Both the position numbers and the translations under genes were made by a program. A stretch of DNA of 34,126 nucleotides from a bacterium (GTDB taxonomy: Bacteria; Moduliflexota; Moduliflexia; Moduliflexales; JAUQPW01). The notes under the pieces were generated by a model. It did not search any database. It was not told the origin of the DNA and worked only from the letters and a program-made list of their open reading frames with translations. This document shows, one piece after another, positions 8,052 through 16,199 of the stretch. The stretch spans positions 1 through 34,126 of the forward strand of contig JAUQPW010000008.1 in the NCBI GenBank assembly GCA_030550175.1, given 5' to 3'. Every line of letters begins with the position of its first letter. The stretch's first letter is position 1.

Positions 8052-8112
8052 TTTAGTAAGGAAGACGTGTCGTAAGTCCCCCCTTTGAAGGGATGAGGCT
8101 ACACTTACTAAA
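8052..8112. repeat. 9-bp inverted repeat between genes
   Basis: TTTAGTAAG (8052-8060) is repeated inverted as CTTACTAAA (8104-8112). The segment between them contains a further TCCC/GGGA pairing. It lies in the 197-base gap between the NnrS-like and hemerythrin genes. It may be another small non-coding element or an operator. No gene is visible in the gap. Confidence 0.25.
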
Positions 8113-8174
8113 CGGATATAAATACTGTCTAAGTTGTATATTAGACTTTATTATAGTGCTTTGTAAAGTTAATT

Positions 8175-9314
8175 CTATTTATGATGTGAGGTTTTACTGG
8201 TCGATTTTAATACAGCATGGCCCGTGTTTACAAGGAATAGTAGCAAAGCAATTACATTAAGCAGCCCACCCCACTGACGCCCCGGTAACCAGCCGGACAG
8301 ATCCCCAATTACTCGCAAGAGCAGTGAAAAGTGCAACAGGGCCAGGTGGACGTAAAAGGCCAACCGAAAAGGTACAGGTAATCTTATTATTGCGGGGAAG
8401 ATGATGGGAGCATGACCGAAAATCATGGCAAAGACAAAACCTAGGAAGGTAGAGTGGAGTATGGCATCGTAATGCAGCCCGGCCACAACTCCGCCGAAGA
8501 GTAGGGCTAGCAGTCCGCTCACTCCCAGCCAGACGTAACCAGACAGCAGACATATGGCAGTAAATCGGGTTAATCCGCTGTGATGTACTGTGCGCCGGGC
8601 GATGTCGTAGAGCAGCAGCCATAACATCAGAGCAACCATACCTATTCCTGCCAGACGTACTCCGATATCATAGGTGATATTGGTCAGGATAAGCCCGATC
8701 AGGAAAAGGCTGCCAGCTAACAGAAAAGCTCCCTGAATCCTTCGAGAAAGGAGAAGGAGGCGACTTAATTCCAGTCGCTCTCCAGCAATGGTCAATACCA
8801 GAAAGCCGATCCACCAGAAGACAATATGGTAAATCGGCCAGCCGGTGAGCCACAGGATATTACCTATCAACCAAACCAACGTCCCAAGTCCTGTAATAAC
8901 TGTGAAGAGGGTGGGTTGGTGACAGACGATTTTCACAGAAGCAACTACCAGTCCTAAACTGCCCAGGGTCATAAGTAAGGGGCCAGGTAAACCTGGTAAC
9001 CCGATGATCAAGGCCAGGGCTCCCAAACCAGTCAGCAGGGGCGCTGCATAGACCCAACGATGCTTCAAGGCTATCGCCCGCTCTAAGCCAATAAGGGTTC
9101 CCAGGAATCCGGAAACCATCAAAGGACCATGGGCCGACAGTAAGGCAGGCTGTAGGAAAGGCAACTCCCAACCCAGACGTACGAATCCTGTCCCCAGTCC
9201 AACCAGCAGGGAGAATATCCCCAAGGCCATGAGGGGAAAACGGGTACGATGGTGGGGTTCTGGAGAGACATGGCTTGTGAGATCTCTACCCGTCAGAGGA
9301 TTATATCTGTCCAT
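8175..9314 (-). CDS. NnrS-like multi-pass membrane protein
   Basis: 379 residues with about ten to twelve hydrophobic helices. Conserved-looking histidines occur in HGPLMVSGFLGTLIGLERA near residue 62 and HSTFLGFVFAMIFGHAPIIFPAI near residue 288. This pattern is typical of NnrS-family haem/copper membrane proteins, which sit next to nitrite or nitric oxide reductase genes and help cells tolerate nitrogen oxides. The neighbour upstream on the same strand is nirK, separated by 255 bases that contain a mobile repeat. A general heme-copper-oxidase-like membrane protein is the alternative. Local G+C is about 50-60%, higher than the operon at 2113-7356. Confidence 0.6.
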   Translation of the reverse strand: MDRYNPLTGRDLTSHVSPEPHHRTRFPLMALGIFSLLVGLGTGFVRLGWELPFLQPALLSAHGPLMVSGFLGTLIGLERAIALKHRWVYAAPLLTGLGALALIIGLPGLPGPLLMTLGSLGLVVASVKIVCHQPTLFTVITGLGTLVWLIGNILWLTGWPIYHIVFWWIGFLVLTIAGERLELSRLLLLSRRIQGAFLLAGSLFLIGLILTNITYDIGVRLAGIGMVALMLWLLLYDIARRTVHHSGLTRFTAICLLSGYVWLGVSGLLALLFGGVVAGLHYDAILHSTFLGFVFAMIFGHAPIIFPAIIRLPVPFRLAFYVHLALLHFSLLLRVIGDLSGWLPGRQWGGLLNVIALLLFLVNTGHAVLKSTSKTSHHK

Positions 9315-9373
9315 GTCGGCCTTGCTTTTAATCAGAGAGGCAATCTGGTAGGTCGCCCCCTATCCTGTTGTAC

Positions 9374-9473
9374 TACCAAATCTGGTAGAGACTGTCATAT
9401 TCAAATTAATAGGGGCGACCGGCCGGTCGCCCCTACTAAAGGTTATACAACCCATTCCATCAGAATGGGCATA
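9374..9473. repeat. MITE-like dispersed repeat, copy 2
   Basis: It starts TACCAAATCTGGTAGAG and ends CCATCAGAATGGGCATA, like the copy at 1363-1461. Its centre, 9411-9434, is a perfect 24-bp palindrome with arms AGGGGCGACCGG and CCGGTCGCCCCT. A partial fragment (CAATCTGGTAGGTCGCCCCC, 9341-9360) lies just before it, suggesting nested or repeated insertion. It occupies the gap between the nirK and NnrS-like genes and could act as a strong hairpin in their transcript. Confidence 0.65.
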
Positions 9474-9569
9474 AGCAGTTAGGGTAATCCTTATAATACA
9501 AGCTCAAAATCTAGTGAAGGGAACTGGCCTGTTGAGTTTTTTCATCAATATTCTGAGCGCCTTCCGGTC

Positions 9570-11168
9570 CTAATCTCCTAATCTATGAAATACTTCAAGA
9601 TTCTCCGGCCCCTCGGCCATCAGGAAACCTACCAGACCCCGTTCTAACCGCGAGAGGGCGTGATCCACTAAGATGTAACGTCCAGGAACTTCCAGTTTAA
9701 ACTCTACCATGGCTGCCCCCCCGGGTGGTACCAGCGTTGTTTGCACATCGGTCAGGGGAGGAACCGTGAGGGATGCCTGGTTATAAACTCGATCAAAGAT
9801 TTCGCCAATCACATGGAAGGACGAGGTAAAGTTGGGACCTCCGACGCCAAAGAAGATACGTACCGTCTCCCCTACCTTGGCTTGCATAGGATATTCCTTG
9901 GTGAGAGCTCCAACTGCTCCATTCAACACGAAGTATTCAGGCGCTTCCGCCAGGAGTTTCTCCACACTGAATTCTTGATACCCATGTTTTCCAAAGGGAT
10001 TTTGAGTATAAATCTCACCCTGCATCACATAAAACTCACGGTTCACTTCAGGTAAACCACCTTCCGGTTCTACCAGGATAAGACCGTACATCCCATTGGC
10101 AATGTGATGGGCTACCATGGGGGTTGCGCAGTGATAGACGTAAAGGCCTGGGTTCATCGCTTTAAAAGTAAAGGCTTTCTCTGTGTTGGGAGGAGCCTGT
10201 GTTACAGCTGCACCTCCGCCGGGGCCGGTCACTGCATGGAAATCTACCGAGTGGATCATTCGGCTATCTCCATGGTTTTTCAAATGGACTTCCACTGTGT
10301 CGCCCACACGTACCCGTATAAAGGGGCCTGGAACCTTGCCATTGTAAGTCCAGTAAGTGTAGGTGGTACCCTCTGCCAACTGCCCCTTCAGCTCTATAGT
10401 TTCTAGATCTACCCGTACTGTCTGGGCAGGACGTGCTCCAATTGGAGGTGGTAAATCAGTGGGATTACGAACGACGCTTACACCCGCAGGAGAAATGATT
10501 TCTTCGGCTTCTCCAACAACGATTTTACCTTCCATCCCAGCTTGCCGATGCCCGGGTAATGAGCAAAAGTAAGGGAACTCTCCTTTCTTAGTCACCCGGA
10601 ATGTAATCACACTACTGGCTCCTTTACGGGCAATCTCTTCAGACTTGGCATTAAAATCGGGAAAGGTAATATCATGTAAAACCCCATCCCCGTTAATCAA
10701 TGTGACCTGTACCACATTATCCAACATAACCGGCAGGGTGGGATTCACAACTCCATCAATGGCTCCTCCTACGCCGATAAAGACAAGTTTTTCCTCGGCA
10801 AGGCTCGTCTTCAATGTGAAGGTAACATTGGGCGTGTAGGAGGTAGGACTTTTCTCTGTAGCAGAAATATTCTCTCCACTCCTGGAGGCAGAGTCTGCAG
10901 GCTGGGATACAGTTTTCACACCTGCATCCGGAGATCTCGGCGGTCCTAAGGCATGTTCGTGGATCCCAGTAGTTGCAGTACCCTTCGTGTCAAGGGTAGA
11001 ACCCGCCGACTTAGATAAAGTCTTCACCTCTTTATCTGAAGATTGTGCAGAAATGGGAATATTCGTATTGCCAAGATTATAAAGAACAATAGCGGCCACC
11101 ACGAGGGCAACAAGAATCCCCATGGCCAACAGTGAAAGAATCCGATCATAGTTATTAGCGTTGTTCAT
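9570..11168 (-). CDS. nirK: copper nitrite reductase with extra N-terminal cupredoxin domain
   Basis: 532 residues from the ATG at 11168, chosen because AGGAGG (11178-11183) is nine bases upstream. It reduces nitrite to nitric oxide outside the cytoplasmic membrane. Order: an N-terminal membrane anchor or uncleaved signal (about 11-32); a Ser/Thr-rich linker; a cupredoxin domain (about 115-220) with type-1 copper ligands H165, C202, H207 and M212; and the two-domain NirK core (about 250-530). In the core, type-1 copper ligands are H306, C347, H355 and M360, type-2 ligands are H311, H346 and H503, and catalytic Asp and His are D309 and H452, so all are intact. The extra cupredoxin matches the arrangement known from Hyphomicrobium NirK and may relay electrons. 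The gene lies 25 bases after a hemerythrin gene. Confidence 0.9.
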   Translation of the reverse strand: MNNANNYDRILSLLAMGILVALVVAAIVLYNLGNTNIPISAQSSDKEVKTLSKSAGSTLDTKGTATTGIHEHALGPPRSPDAGVKTVSQPADSASRSGENISATEKSPTSYTPNVTFTLKTSLAEEKLVFIGVGGAIDGVVNPTLPVMLDNVVQVTLINGDGVLHDITFPDFNAKSEEIARKGASSVITFRVTKKGEFPYFCSLPGHRQAGMEGKIVVGEAEEIISPAGVSVVRNPTDLPPPIGARPAQTVRVDLETIELKGQLAEGTTYTYWTYNGKVPGPFIRVRVGDTVEVHLKNHGDSRMIHSVDFHAVTGPGGGAAVTQAPPNTEKAFTFKAMNPGLYVYHCATPMVAHHIANGMYGLILVEPEGGLPEVNREFYVMQGEIYTQNPFGKHGYQEFSVEKLLAEAPEYFVLNGAVGALTKEYPMQAKVGETVRIFFGVGGPNFTSSFHVIGEIFDRVYNQASLTVPPLTDVQTTLVPPGGAAMVEFKLEVPGRYILVDHALSRLERGLVGFLMAEGPENLEVFHRLGD

Positions 11169-11193
11169 ATCCATCTCCCTCCTCATTTCAAAT

Positions 11194-11676
11194 TTATCCA
11201 TTTGAAAGATTTCTGCAACATATCTTATAACGCTCTTCAGCTATATTCTTCATAGCGGCAAAAACTGCTTCCCTCTCCGGATCAGAGAGTGATTTATCAA
11301 TCACGGGATAAAGAATATACTCCTCCTTTTGGTTATGCAAAGAGAGTACCGATAAAAGCATTTGCTCTTCTTCATCACTATCAGGATCCTGCTTTTGAAC
11401 CTTTTCATGAATCGCTTCCAAATGTTTTCTTATTTGCTCATGTTCTATCCGCATGACCCGGGTGGGGCCACTGTAAGCCATACCGGTTTTTTGTTCAAAC
11501 AGGGGGAAAAGGATCTCCTCTTCCCAAACAATATGTCTTTGCAGGCCAAACTTAAATTCCTTGAAGAATTCTTTAGCTTTTGGATAATCCACCCTTTTAA
11601 GCTCTTGAAAATTTCTAAAAAGCTCATCTAAACGGTTATGGTCTTTTTCAAAGTAGGTCTTAATGCTCTCTTCCAT
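11194..11676 (-). CDS. hemerythrin (HHE-domain) protein upstream of nirK
   Basis: 160 residues from the ATG at 11676, preceded by AAAGGAG; the longer start at 11730 lacks support. It has the four-helix diiron pattern: H13 in KDHNRLDELF, HIVWEEEILFPLF, IEHEQIRKHL and LHNQKEEYILYPVID. The C-terminal tail ends in a Cys-Cys pair (YKICCRNL). It lies directly upstream of nirK on the same strand, probably in the same transcript. Binding of nitric oxide or oxygen, or repair of iron-sulfur centres like YtfE/ScdA, would fit the context. It is distinct in sequence from the hemerythrin at 7468-7977. Confidence 0.8.
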   Translation of the reverse strand: MEESIKTYFEKDHNRLDELFRNFQELKRVDYPKAKEFFKEFKFGLQRHIVWEEEILFPLFEQKTGMAYSGPTRVMRIEHEQIRKHLEAIHEKVQKQDPDSDEEEQMLLSVLSLHNQKEEYILYPVIDKSLSDPEREAVFAAMKNIAEERYKICCRNLSNG

Positions 11677-11830
11677 GATTATGGTTCTCCTTTGGCTTGT
11701 GTCCATAGCAAGACAGGCAAATAGGATCATCCTGCCTCTACTTCAACCAGCTTGTTGCTCGCCTGTTTGTTTATTTCCTGACTTACTTATATAGATAAAA
11801 CTTATCCGATAGTCTCACCAGAGTGAAAGG

Positions 11831-13210
11831 TCAGAAAGGGATACGGTATCGCTTTATCTTCCTATAAAGCGAGTCCCGGGAGATACCCAATATCTCAGCC
11901 GCTTTGGATTTATTCCCCCCGGCCACCCTTAAAGCCTGTTCAATGGCAAACTTCTCCACCTGCTCCAGGGAAAGCGCGGAAGTACCATAAAGAGTAACCT
12001 CTCTTGCCTGTTCAAAGTCTCCTTCTGATTTATGTTTCTTAAATATCGTTTTAATATCCTGCACCGTGAGGCTCTCTTTTTTCTCCCCGGCCGTTGCAAT
12101 AATTCCCTCTATCATGCTTTCCAACTCCCGGACATTGCCGTAAAACGGGTAGTCTTGAAGAAGGCTGAATACTTCCTTTTCTATCCTTAATCGGTGTCCA
12201 TATTTCTCTCCATATTTCCTCACAAACCTTTCCGCCAACAAAGGTATATCTTCCCTTCTCTCCCGCAAGGGGGGAATAACAATAGTCAACGTCGATATCC
12301 GATAATAAAGATCTTTACGAAGGTACTGACCTTTAAGCTCCTCCACAGGTCGATTAGAAGCTGATAAAACCCGAACATCCACTTCTATTTCTCGGGTATC
12401 TCCAATGGCTCGCACTCTCCCATCCTGAAGTACTCGAAGCAACTTAACCTGAGCGTCTTTAGGCATCTCACTGATCTCATCCAGAAATAGAGTCCCTCCG
12501 GTAGCCGATACAAAAAGTCCTTTATGATCCCGGATGGCCCCTGTAAAAGAGCCCTTCTTGTATCCAAAAAGCTCGCTCTCGATCAACTCTTTAGGTAGTG
12601 CTCCACAATTGATTGGCACAAAGGGTTTATCCCTCCTCTGACTCCTGCGATGAATTGCCCTTGCCAAAATCTCTTTGCCGGTTCCGGTCTCACCGATTAT
12701 CAGCACAGGGATGTCAGATTGGGAGGCTACCAAAGCCTTGTCAACAACCTCTCGCATCTTCCTAGAGATAGCAACGATTTCCTCAAACCCCGATATGCTA
12801 TCCACCTGATCCTGAAGCTTGGCCACTTTCTCTCTCAATTCACACATCTCCACAGCCCGTCCTACCTTTTTCAGAATCATATTCTTATCAAATGGCTTTA
12901 AGATGAAATCGTCGGCTCCCCGCTTTATGGCCTCAACAGCTGTCTGGATGGTGCCATATCCGGTCATGAGAATGACGGCTATATCGGGGTCCACCTCCTT
13001 GAGCTTCTCCATGAGGGCAATGCCATCGATCAACGGCATCATGAGATCTACCAATGCCAGACTGATGTTACCCCCGGTCTTGAGGATCTCAAGGGCTTCC
13101 CCTCCAGATAGAGCCACAGAAACAACATATCCGTTCTTCTCGAAGAGGTTAGCAAGGGTCTCAGCCATCTCTCTATCGTCATCAACAATTAAAATTTTAG
13201 GCAATTCCAT
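11831..13210 (-). CDS. NtrC-family sigma54-dependent response regulator
   Basis: 459 residues. A receiver domain (1-120) carries phospho-acceptor D55 in LALVDLMMPL and K105 in ILKPFD. The AAA+ domain (about 145-385) has Walker A GETGTGKE (173-180), the sigma54-contact loop as GSFTGA (220-225, the Ser variant of GAFTGA) and Walker B GGTLFLDE (238-245). A Fis-type helix-turn-helix ends the protein (GGNKSKAAEILGISRDSLYRKI). It activates sigma54 promoters when phosphorylated. It overlaps the histidine kinase gene by 14 bases, so the two form a pair. Likely targets are the neighbouring nitrogen-oxide genes or the promoter at 14531, by proximity only. Confidence 0.92.
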   Translation of the reverse strand: MELPKILIVDDDREMAETLANLFEKNGYVVSVALSGGEALEILKTGGNISLALVDLMMPLIDGIALMEKLKEVDPDIAVILMTGYGTIQTAVEAIKRGADDFILKPFDKNMILKKVGRAVEMCELREKVAKLQDQVDSISGFEEIVAISRKMREVVDKALVASQSDIPVLIIGETGTGKEILARAIHRRSQRRDKPFVPINCGALPKELIESELFGYKKGSFTGAIRDHKGLFVSATGGTLFLDEISEMPKDAQVKLLRVLQDGRVRAIGDTREIEVDVRVLSASNRPVEELKGQYLRKDLYYRISTLTIVIPPLRERREDIPLLAERFVRKYGEKYGHRLRIEKEVFSLLQDYPFYGNVRELESMIEGIIATAGEKKESLTVQDIKTIFKKHKSEGDFEQAREVTLYGTSALSLEQVEKFAIEQALRVAGGNKSKAAEILGISRDSLYRKIKRYRIPF

Positions 13211-14384
13211 TGATTTTACCCTCTAAATTTTCATACTGGAAAAGTGGAAAACGGATACTAACCGTAGTCCCTTTTCCTTCTTTGCTAACCACTGTTATCG
13301 AACCATCATGTTCTCGGACAATGTTTTGAGCTATGGATAAACCCAGTCCGGTCCCCTTCCCAGACTCCTTAGTGGTATAAAATGGTTCAAAAATATGTGG
13401 AAGGTGTTTCTCGGATATACCTATGCCGTTATCGGTTATGCTAATCTCAATCTGAGGGTTACCCTGAGCCTGGTGAAACCTGGTCTGAGCTAAGTCGAAG
13501 GGCCTGTTCTGAGCAGGATCGAAGGGGGTTGAATTCACGAGCCTAGAGGCTACCCGGATTTCACCTCCATCAGGCATTGCGTCAATGGCGTTCATGAGAA
13601 TCGCCGACAGCAGGGCTTCGATCTGGCTTCGATCTGCCAGGATCCTCTTACCTCGCAACTCTTTCTCATCCAAAATAACATTGACCTTTCTAACCTTTAA
13701 AGTGGGCTTGAAGAACGTGATCACAGAATCCACCAACTCTCTAAGTTCCGTGCTTTTCTTCTCCATGCTCGTTCTACGTGCAAACTGAAGGAGCTTTTGA
13801 ACAAACTCCTGGCAAAATTTTATTCCCCCTTCCAGCCTATCAAGCTCCGATTGTAGTAGCGGATCTTGAAATCTTTCCTTTATCATCTGAACTCTAAGGA
13901 GCATTGAAGTTAAAGGAGTATTTAAGTGGTGGGCGGTTCCAGCAGCCATCTTACCCATTGAGGTGAGTTTTTCCATTTCAATCAACCACTGTCTTAGCTT
14001 GATCTTCTCGCGGATATCTTTGGTTACTTCTATGAAATAAGGTTTGTGAGTCTGGGGATCATGGAAATATGAGAGGTTGAGGCTTACATCTATTTCCTCC
14101 CCATTCCTTGCCAGTCTCTTAGTTTCAAGATCGTATACCTTTTCACCGTTTTTGACCCTATCCATGAGCATCTTAAACTCTTCTTCCCTGCCCCTGGGTA
14201 CCGTCTTTAACAACCTCCCAAGAACTTCCTTACGTCCATAACCGTAAAGTTTCTCTGCGGTTGGGTTCCACTCTATGACCCTTCTGCCTGGATTGAATAA
14301 AACTACTGCCTCGGCAGAGAGTACCAATAACGAACACGCCCCGCATGTAGGAGCGAGTCTCGGCTCCTCAAACCTTCTTTTCAT
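13197..14384 (-). CDS. PAS-domain sensor histidine kinase
   Basis: 395 residues, soluble. A PAS domain (about 18-125, VVLFNPGRRVIEWNPTAEKLYGY) is followed by a dimerisation/phospho-acceptor domain with H152 in GTAHHLNTPLTS and an ATPase domain (about 245-382) with N-box LLSAILMNAIDAM, G1 ITDNGIGI, F-box IFEPFYTTK and G2 GKGTGLGLS. No membrane segment is visible, so the signal is cytoplasmic, with PAS as the sensor. Residues 286-308 are three repeated peptide units derived from a dispersed DNA repeat, lying between two beta strands of the ATPase domain. The first 15 residues also come from repeat-like DNA, so the true start is uncertain. Upstream ribosome-site support is weak. Confidence 0.85.
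   Translation of the reverse strand: MKRRFEEPRLAPTCGACSLLVLSAEAVVLFNPGRRVIEWNPTAEKLYGYGRKEVLGRLLKTVPRGREEEFKMLMDRVKNGEKVYDLETKRLARNGEEIDVSLNLSYFHDPQTHKPYFIEVTKDIREKIKLRQWLIEMEKLTSMGKMAAGTAHHLNTPLTSMLLRVQMIKERFQDPLLQSELDRLEGGIKFCQEFVQKLLQFARRTSMEKKSTELRELVDSVITFFKPTLKVRKVNVILDEKELRGKRILADRSQIEALLSAILMNAIDAMPDGGEIRVASRLVNSTPFDPAQNRPFDLAQTRFHQAQGNPQIEISITDNGIGISEKHLPHIFEPFYTTKESGKGTGLGLSIAQNIVREHDGSITVVSKEGKGTTVSIRFPLFQYENLEGKINGIA
13461..13532 (-). repeat. three tandem 24-bp repeat units in frame inside the histidine kinase gene
   Basis: The minus strand reads three consecutive units, about TTCGATCCTGCTCAGAACAG, TTCGACTTAGCTCAGACCAG and TTTCACCAGGCTCAGGGTAA. They are translated as PFDPAQNR, PFDLAQTR and FHQAQGN. 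The 24-bp unit is eight codons, so the frame is kept. Related copies lie at 7863-7887 and 1845-1966. Confidence 0.7.
14347..14368. repeat. short hairpin repeat at the 5' end of the histidine kinase gene
   Basis: GTAGGAGCGAGTCTCGGCTC has a GGAGC/GCTCC stem (14350-14354 and 14363-14367). It resembles the GTAGGAGCGAG-type dispersed repeats of many Gram-negative genomes. It encodes EEPRLAPT near the N-terminus of the kinase, just before the PAS domain. Confidence 0.35.
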
Positions 14385-14530
14385 TCAGTCTTATCTTCAG
14401 GCTGTACCAGGTCAAAACTGATTTTTAATCGTTCCAGTCACCCGGCGAACCACTCTAATCCCTTTATCAGGACCCTAAACCCAGCCTGCCTTTCCTCCTT
14501 CTGAAAGAATAACCTTTTCCTGTTCGCCCT

Positions 14531-14546
14531 TGGAAAGGACTTTGCT
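14531..14546 (+). promoter_or_regulatory. candidate sigma54 (-24/-12) promoter
   Basis: TGGAAAGGACTTTGCT keeps the invariant GG and GC ten bases apart, the TTGC of the -12 element, and A and G of the -24 element (consensus TGGCACG-N4-TTGCW). It is non-coding, reads toward the radical SAM gene and lies 147 bases from the start of the divergent kinase gene that is paired with a sigma54 activator. The link between activator and promoter is inferred from position. Confidence 0.5.
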
Positions 14547-14628
14547 CAATGACTTTGATAGGAAAATATCGCAATGAATATGCCAGACTTTACAAAATCT
14601 TGATATCTCCTTGCAAGAGGCTCATAAT

Positions 14629-14647
14629 GCAAATGATTATCAATATC
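14629..14647. promoter_or_regulatory. Fur-box-like sequence
   Basis: GCAAATGATTATCAATATC matches 15 of 19 positions of the classical Fur consensus GATAATGATAATCATTATC. It is located about 85 bases downstream of the sigma54 candidate, where a bound repressor could block transcription. In AT-rich sequence such a match can arise by chance. Confidence 0.3.
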
Positions 14648-15017
14648 CAATCAGGTTTAGGAAGGATATATCGTGCGCTTTACCGAAAGGCAAAAATTTC
14701 AGGAGATTGTCTTAAAATCTTACAATACCGACCAAAACTTAATAATTATAAAGTTTATCTAATATCGTCAGAAGTTAAGACAAAAGACAGATTCTCTGAA
14801 GGAACTAGCGGGTCCTTCACTGCTTTCTACCGTTCAGGCTATTATCAACCTGAGCTGCTTTTTCTGGTCATTTACAATAAAATTACCCCAGCCACCTAAA
14901 CGATTAAGAATTACAGGCGTGCCTTTTGCATATCACAAAAGGTTAGAGTGATTGTCAACGTAGATTGCGGAAAAGGAGTTATTCAGGAAAATATCACAAA
15001 AGTGAAGAGATAACTTT

Positions 15018-16199
15018 ATGGATTTTAATGATCGTCCCTTTACAGTGGTTTGGGAAACGACAAGGGCCTGTGATCTGGCCTGTCTTCATTGTCGAGCCGA
15101 TGCGGTTGTCCAACGTAACCCTTTCGAACTTACAACCGAAGAAGCCTATAAACTCATCGGCATGATTAAGGAATTTAATTGGCCTTACCCCTTGTTCATT
15201 TTAACAGGAGGCGACCCCCTCAAACGGCCTGATATTTATGAAATTGTTGCTTCGGCTAGTCATGAAGGTTTACGGGTTGCCATGACACCTTCGGCAACTC
15301 CCCTGGTTACAAAGGATGTCGTAAAACGCCTGGCTGAGGCCGGTCTAACTCGTCTTGCTTTAAGTCTGGATGGGAGTATTGCTGAAGTTCATGATGGATT
15401 CAGAGGTGTCTCCGGTTCTTTTGCCCATACCTTACGTATCGTGGAGTGGTGTCGAGAGTTTGGTATTGAAACTCAAATTCATACCACCGTTACCCGACAT
15501 AGCCTGGAAGACCTACCTCGTATTGTGGATAAGATTACCCCATGGGGTATCAAGCTGTGGGCTTTGTTCTTCTTAATTGCGACCGGACGTGCCGCCCGTC
15601 CTGAAATTCGAAGGCTCAATATTCGTGCCAATGACTTTGAACGGGTCTTCAACTGGCTTTATGATTTGAGTAAATCCGCCTCTTATGATATCACCCCTCG
15701 GGAGGGATACCATTACCGGCGGGTCCTCTTACAAAGGCGGGCTCAGGAAATAGGTGTACCCGTAGAGATGCTCCTTGAACAAATCTCCCAAAAACCCACT
15801 ACGCCCGGGGAATTAGTGTCTTTCCTAAACCGACCTCAGATCCCTCGTGCCCCATTAGGGGTAAACGATGGGAAAGGAATTGTCTTCATCTCTCATACCG
15901 GGACTGTACAACCCAGCGGTTTTTTACCCCATGTGGGGGGTAATGTACGAAAAAGCCCTCTGACTGAGATTTACCGTCACTCCCCACTATTTACCCAAAT
16001 CCGAGATTACTCTCAACTCAAAGGTAAGTGCGGAGTGTGTGAGTTCAAACATATATGTGGTGGGAGTCGGGCCCGCGCCTATGCAGTGACAGGAGATTAT
16101 ATGCAAAGCGATCCTTATTGTATCTATCGCCCTCAAAAACCCAAAGAGAGTAATAATGGTTCCTTAACTAAGTCTGGTCAGCCTCTGTCGGGCTTTTAG
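15018..16199 (+). CDS. radical SAM/SPASM-type protein
   Basis: 393 residues. The radical SAM cluster motif CDLACLHC uses C18, C22 and C25, and the SAM-binding GGD is in FILTGGDPLKRPD. The C-terminus has extra cysteines C338, C341, C347 and C368 (GKCGVCEFKHICGGSRAR...DPYC), a SPASM-like auxiliary cluster site. The VVWETTRACDLACLHCRADA opening resembles the radical SAM/SPASM group related to haem-d1/AhbD-type and TIGR04053 proteins. The reaction is unknown: a peptide or cofactor modification is typical for SPASM enzymes. The ribosome site GAAGAGA is modest. It sits between a nitrogen-oxide regulator pair and the PQQ dehydrogenase block, and its link to either is not established. Confidence 0.75.
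   Translation: MDFNDRPFTVVWETTRACDLACLHCRADAVVQRNPFELTTEEAYKLIGMIKEFNWPYPLFILTGGDPLKRPDIYEIVASASHEGLRVAMTPSATPLVTKDVVKRLAEAGLTRLALSLDGSIAEVHDGFRGVSGSFAHTLRIVEWCREFGIETQIHTTVTRHSLEDLPRIVDKITPWGIKLWALFFLIATGRAARPEIRRLNIRANDFERVFNWLYDLSKSASYDITPREGYHYRRVLLQRRAQEIGVPVEMLLEQISQKPTTPGELVSFLNRPQIPRAPLGVNDGKGIVFISHTGTVQPSGFLPHVGGNVRKSPLTEIYRHSPLFTQIRDYSQLKGKCGVCEFKHICGGSRARAYAVTGDYMQSDPYCIYRPQKPKESNNGSLTKSGQPLSGF

Larger units (their letters stand above)
14385..15017. other. divergent intergenic region between histidine kinase and radical SAM genes
   Basis: 633 bases with no convincing gene. It contains a sigma54 promoter match pointing right (14531-14546), a Fur-like sequence (14629-14647), a 7-bp hairpin TGAAGGA/TCCTTCA (14797-14803 with 14813-14819) and another, CCTTTTG/CAAAAGG (14922-14928 with 14936-14942). 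If the sigma54 site is used, the radical SAM mRNA has a leader of about 460 bases, long enough for leader regulation. The frame at 14549-14899 (116 codons) lacks a ribosome site and any known motif. Confidence 0.5.

Noticed and set aside
11677..11830. Possible sigma54 promoter upstream of the hemerythrin-nirK genes
   Set aside because: The best candidate on the minus strand has GG and GC eleven bases apart instead of ten and lacks a TTGC match.
14549..14899. 116-codon open frame in the gap before the radical SAM gene
   Set aside because: No ribosome site, no recognisable motif, and odd composition. It begins inside the predicted start region of the sigma54 transcript and is better explained as leader.
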